7,908 nucleotides of DNA from Planctomycetota bacterium (lineage in GTDB: Bacteria; Planctomycetota; Planctomycetia; Planctomycetales; Planctomycetaceae): positions 1 to 7,908 of the forward strand of contig JAADHY010000282.1 in the NCBI GenBank assembly GCA_013151585.1, read 5' to 3'. Below, in pieces: positions 5,779 to 7,908 of the stretch. How positions within the stretch are numbered: position 1 is the first letter of the stretch; each line of letters opens with the position of its first letter. A program made the translations under genes and the position numbers. The notes below the pieces were generated by a model that worked only from the letters and a program-made list of their open reading frames with translations, made no database searches and was not told the DNA's origin.

Positions 5779-6627
5779 TCAACGCCGTCCTGACGCGATC
5801 ACTCCCTCGTCCGGACTGGACGCTGTCGCGTAAAGCTTTTTCGGAATCCGTCCGGCCAAGTAAGCCAATCGTCCGGCCACACAGGCGTTGCGCATGGCGT
5901 GAGCCATGGTCAGCGGGTCTTTTGCGCCGGCAATGCCGGTGTTGAGCAAGACTCCATCGCAGCCCAGCTCCATCGCGACCGACACGTCGCTGGCCGTCCC
6001 AACGCCAGCGTCGACGATGACCGGGTAGTCCGGATCGTCTTCTTTCAGATACTCCAGGCAGATGCGAATGTTGTTCGGGTTCAGAATCCCTTGTCCGCTG
6101 CCGATGGGGCTGCCGGCGGGCATGACCGAAGTGGCGCCGGCCTCTTTGAGGCGTCGGGCGGTGATGGGGTCGTCGGTCGTGTAACAAAGCACCTGAAAGC
6201 CGTCGGCCACAAGCTTCTCAGTCGCCTGCAATGTCGCCACGGGGTCAGGAAGCAACGTCTTCTTATCGCCCAGCACCTCCAGCTTCACCCAGTCCGCACC
6301 GGGGTTTTCCAAGCCTTGCAGAATCTCGCGGCCCAGCCGAGCGACCCGGATGGCGTCCTCAGCCGTGAAGCATCCGGCCGTGTTAGGCAAGATCGTGTAG
6401 CGGGTCAGGTCGATGAAATCCAGCAGATTGCGGCCCTCCGAGTCAATCAGCCGCTCGCGGCGCACGGCCACCGTGATAACCTCCGCTCCGCTCGCCTCCA
6501 AACATTGCTGCATCAACTCGTAGGTCGCATATTTCCCGGTTCCAACGATCAAGCGAGAACGAAACGTATGGGAGCCCAAGACGAGGGGCGTATCCAGCGC
6601 AGTGTCGGTTGCCATTTTTCTAGTCAT
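5779..6627 (-). CDS. thiG: ThiG, thiazole synthase
   Basis: ThiG builds thiamin's thiazole phosphate from 1-deoxy-D-xylulose 5-phosphate, dehydroglycine and the sulfur carried on ThiS thiocarboxylate. The 282-residue TIM-barrel protein is full length for the family. Visible motifs are VGTGKY (28-33), TVAVRR (52-57), LPNTAGC (80-86), WVKLEVLGD (113-121) with Lys115 as the expected Schiff-base residue, CYTTDDP, MPAGSPIGSGQGILNP, VDAGVGTASD and LLNTGIAGAKDP. ATG 6627 overlaps the thiS stop (ATGA), which points to translational coupling; a second ATG at 6615 in the same frame is possible and would lose four residues. GGAGGGGG lies immediately upstream, 3 nt from ATG 6627 and 15 nt from ATG 6615. 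The glycine or tyrosine route to dehydroglycine (ThiO or ThiH) is not encoded in the window. Confidence 0.98.
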   Translation of the reverse strand: MTRKMATDTALDTPLVLGSHTFRSRLIVGTGKYATYELMQQCLEASGAEVITVAVRRERLIDSEGRNLLDFIDLTRYTILPNTAGCFTAEDAIRVARLGREILQGLENPGADWVKLEVLGDKKTLLPDPVATLQATEKLVADGFQVLCYTTDDPITARRLKEAGATSVMPAGSPIGSGQGILNPNNIRICLEYLKEDDPDYPVIVDAGVGTASDVSVAMELGCDGVLLNTGIAGAKDPLTMAHAMRNACVAGRLAYLAGRIPKKLYATASSPDEGVIASGRR

Positions 6628-6824
6628 CCCCCTCCGACCAGCGTCACGATTTCTACCTGGTCACCCGGCTGAAGGACGCAGCGATCGTGCTCAGCCCGAG
6701 GTACCAGCTCGCGATTCCGCTCGACCGCGACGTACCGCGGCCGCAGCTCCAGCCGCTCGAGCAACCGAGCGATCGTCGCGCCGTCCTCCAATTCCATCAC
6801 TTCGCCGTTGACCGTGATCTGCAT
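6624..6824 (-). CDS. thiS: ThiS, sulfur carrier protein
   Basis: ThiS is a small ubiquitin-fold protein whose C-terminal glycine is adenylated and converted to a thiocarboxylate, which donates sulfur to ThiG. The 66 residues match family length: MQITVNGE start, DGATIARLLERL helix, VAVERNRELVPR and the closing LQPGDQVEIVTLVGGG. The tail ends in three glycines; the last two form the functional Gly-Gly, and B. subtilis ThiS also ends VGGG. Its TGA (6626-6624) overlaps the thiG start. The thiF adenylyltransferase is not adjacent. No clear Shine-Dalgarno or TPP riboswitch (THI box) is visible upstream, so thiamin-responsive control by that route is not indicated. Confidence 0.97.
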   Translation of the reverse strand: MQITVNGEVMELEDGATIARLLERLELRPRYVAVERNRELVPRAEHDRCVLQPGDQVEIVTLVGGG

Positions 6825-6873
6825 GGGACTCAGTGTAGAGACTGCCGGACAAAGAATAAACCGGCCAGAGGGG

Positions 6874-7025
6874 GCAGAAGGCAGAAGGTAGAAGCGGAGG
6901 AGGTCGCCGGGCGCTGTCCGCGCATCAAGATGGCTCGGCAGTCTCGCTGCAGGCCCGGTACGGTCTGTGGCCGTTGTGGGACCACGCAGGGCAAGAGGAT
7001 GTGGCTTCTATCTTCTACCTTCTTG
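6874..7025. repeat. Spacer flanked by inverted heptanucleotide tandem repeats
   Basis: Most of the 202-bp gap between thiS and the upstream leftward gene is one structured block. On the left are three 7-nt units, GCAGAAG, GCAGAAG and GTAGAAG (6874-6894). On the right are three inverted units, CTTCTAT, CTTCTAC and CTTCTTG (7005-7025). AGAAGGTAGAAG (6883-6894) and CTTCTACCTTCT (7012-7023) are perfect 12-bp complements, so the ends could pair. The roughly 110-bp interior is GC-rich, holds short dyads (GCGC TGTCC GCGC at 6911-6923; GCAG TCTCG CTGC at 6938-6950) and encodes nothing recognisable. The right array stops one base before the neighbouring stop codon. It resembles short tandem heptad repeats known in cyanobacteria. 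It may be a non-autonomous repeat or a shared 3' mRNA structure. Confidence 0.6.
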
Positions 7026-7026
7026 C

Positions 7027-7572
7027 TCAATTCTGATCCGCGCTCCAAGGACGCGGTGCCAGCCGTTCTGGCAACTTTTCCCATTCCCGACGGACGCAGT
7101 TCAGTCCGTAAGAAAACATTTCGAATTCATAGCTCAACCGCCGCAATACAGGCGCTTCTTCACGGTAGGGCTCCTCGTCGAAAGTGCTGGCGATGTAGTA
7201 GGACTCTTTGCCTTTCTGCTGGTAGTCGATCAGATGATCCTTTCGATCGGGCGCCTGCAGTCGTCGCAAGGCTTCCGGATAGACGCCGCTCCAAAACAAC
7301 GTAAAGTCCCCGATATGACGGTAAACTTCCCGTTTGGGCCGTGCCGTGCGTTCTTCGGCCTCCAGAAGCATCTCGGCTACCTCTTCGAGCCGTCGGCCGG
7401 TGGCGTCGCGGATACGGAAAATGGCGTCGGTCCGGAGGAATCGCAGGAGCAGCTCGACCAGATAGTCCGTCACCTTCGGGTCGGCCACGCCCAGTTCGAC
7501 CTGGAACGTGTGCTCCGTGAGAGCGGCGAAAAGCCGCCGCAACGTTTCTCCACTGGAGAGTAATGGCGCCAT
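7027..7572 (-). CDS. Hypothetical protein, soluble, about 181 residues
   Basis: I do not recognise this protein's family. The frame looks genuinely coding: it has ordinary soluble-protein composition, a strong AGGAGG ribosome site at 7583-7588 (10 nt before ATG 7572), and an intact length of 181 residues. There is no signal peptide or membrane segment. The N-terminal part is helix-rich (LRRLFAALTEHTF, then VTDYLVELLLRFL at about 34-46 and RLEEVAEMLLEAEERTA at about 61-77). A distinctive aromatic segment follows, VYRHIGDFTLFWSGVYPEAL (83-102), and later YQQKGKESYYIAS (117-129) and LSYEFEMFSYGLNCVRREW (146-164). No catalytic signature is evident. It may be cotranscribed with thiS-thiG, 202 bp downstream on the same strand, but the repeat block between them argues for separate units. 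The TGA at 7027-7029 abuts that repeat. Confidence 0.75.
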   Translation of the reverse strand: MAPLLSSGETLRRLFAALTEHTFQVELGVADPKVTDYLVELLLRFLRTDAIFRIRDATGRRLEEVAEMLLEAEERTARPKREVYRHIGDFTLFWSGVYPEALRRLQAPDRKDHLIDYQQKGKESYYIASTFDEEPYREEAPVLRRLSYEFEMFSYGLNCVRREWEKLPERLAPRPWSADQN

Positions 7573-7844
7573 GAGCGAATCGCCTCCTCACAGCTCCGCG
7601 TCGCTCGTCCAACCGTCCGTTGCCGGCGGAAACCTCGACGAGCTCCGCAGCTTTTGCCAAATCCTCTTAGTAGATAATATCGTCCTGCTCAAAACGTTTT
7701 CCGCAATTTCATTCTAGAACCGAGCGAACGGGCGAGTCAATCAGCGGCCGGCGCGGACCGGCTAATTGACTGATCGGTCAAGACTTGCGGGAAGAGATTG
7801 GAGTTCAAACCTCGGCCTGCTGGCGCAACGGGAGCCGTTTGACC
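7573..7844. other. Divergent promoter region between hypothetical and MBL genes
   Basis: This 272-bp gap should carry promoters for both flanking genes. The stretch 7650-7717 is the most AT-rich in the neighbourhood. It contains GATAAT at 7673-7678 on the plus strand and TATTAT (7679-7674) on the minus strand, both near the -10 consensus, but neither has a good -35 at the right distance. A 10-bp palindrome, AAAACGTTTT, lies at 7691-7700. An open frame from 7571 to 7717 on the plus strand has no ribosome site or recognisable content and is left out. Confidence 0.35.
7735..7781. promoter_or_regulatory. Three GTCAA/TTGAC half-sites with alternative pairings
   Basis: AGTCAAT (7735-7741) pairs perfectly with ATTGACT (7765-7771), and AGC/GCT (7743-7745 with 7761-7763) extends that stem. 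The second copy can instead pair forward with GGTCAA (7776-7781), forming the 16-nt near-palindrome TTGACTGATCGGTCAA (7766-7781) with one T-G mismatch. The block lies 63-110 nt upstream of the MBL-fold start codon. It fits either a multi-half-site operator or a two-state leader hairpin if transcription starts further upstream. Confidence 0.45.
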
Positions 7845-7908
7845 ATGAAACTTACTTTCCTTGGAGCCGCCGGCGAAGTGACCGGCAGCCAGCACCTGAT
7901 CGAAACCC
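7845..7908 (+). CDS. MBL-fold (beta-CASP type) metallohydrolase, N-terminal fragment
   Basis: Only the first 21 codons are in the window, beginning MKLTFLGAAGEVTGS and continuing QHLIET. This is the typical opening of beta-CASP metallo-beta-lactamase-fold proteins of the RNA-processing (YSH1/CPSF-like) type, where the TFLGAA-EVTGS loop starts the first beta strands. The HxHxDH metal motif would lie further on, outside the window, so nuclease function cannot be checked here. CGGGAG at 7829-7834 ends 10 nt before ATG 7845 and can serve as ribosome site. Confidence 0.8.
   Translation, partial: MKLTFLGAAGEVTGSQHLIET

Noticed and set aside
6624..6635. Three terminal glycines in ThiS, one more than Gly-Gly
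   Set aside because: Other ThiS proteins, including that of Bacillus subtilis as I recall it, also end VGGG, so this is ordinary.
6825..7026. Possible TPP riboswitch upstream of thiS
   Set aside because: No THI-box core sequences are seen on the minus strand; the region holds the heptad repeat block instead.
7571..7717. Small plus-strand open frame divergent from the hypothetical gene
   Set aside because: It starts on the hypothetical gene's start codon region, has no ribosome site of its own and no recognisable content.

Overview
The window is GC-rich bacterial chromosome. Genes sit on alternating strands in short transcription units, with long gaps between them. No taxonomic marker is present. 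The exported triple-domain DUF1573 protein, the GroES with an acidic tail, the L-fuconate-dehydratase-type enzyme and the loose gene spacing together suggest a member of the Planctomycetota (inference, moderate confidence). I see no phage genes, transposase, CRISPR array, tRNA or rRNA.

Layout. (1) 1-384 (+) is the C-terminal part of the hydrogenase nickel-insertion GTPase HypB. (2) 727-1958 (-) is an L-fuconate dehydratase-like enolase-superfamily gene. A frameshift near 1318-1326 splits it, and about seven nucleotides appear to be missing where the family has its catalytic K-x-K motif. (3) 2296-2700 (+) is a GroES-type co-chaperonin with an acidic C-terminal tail. (4) 2923-4017 (-) is a complete XdhC/CoxI-family protein that helps mature molybdenum hydroxylases. 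(5) 4716-5735 (+) is an exported protein with three Ig-like DUF1573-type domains, preceded by a good sigma70-like promoter and repeated operator-like sites. (6) 5779-6824 (-) is a translationally coupled thiS-thiG pair for making the thiamin thiazole. (7) 7027-7572 (-) is an unrecognised soluble 181-residue protein. (8) 7845 to the window end (+) is the start of a metallo-beta-lactamase-fold (beta-CASP type) protein.

The genes do not form one pathway. thiS-thiG is the only obvious operon. HypB (Ni-Fe hydrogenase), XdhC (molybdenum hydroxylase) and ThiS/ThiG (thiamin) share only a loose theme of cofactor assembly, and nothing in the sequence links them functionally.

Most of the unexplained structure lies between genes. 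The GroES/dehydratase divergent gap holds several perfect dyads. The GroES/XdhC convergent gap holds three hairpins without U-tracts. Three copies of an 8-bp site (TTTCCGAC) lie just upstream of the DUF1573 promoter. About 150 bp flanked by inverted heptanucleotide repeats lie between thiS and the hypothetical gene. Three GTCAA/TTGAC half-sites that could form alternative hairpins precede the last gene. I did not find a convincing new multi-gene system. The frameshifted dehydratase and the repeat-rich regulatory regions deserve the closest second look.
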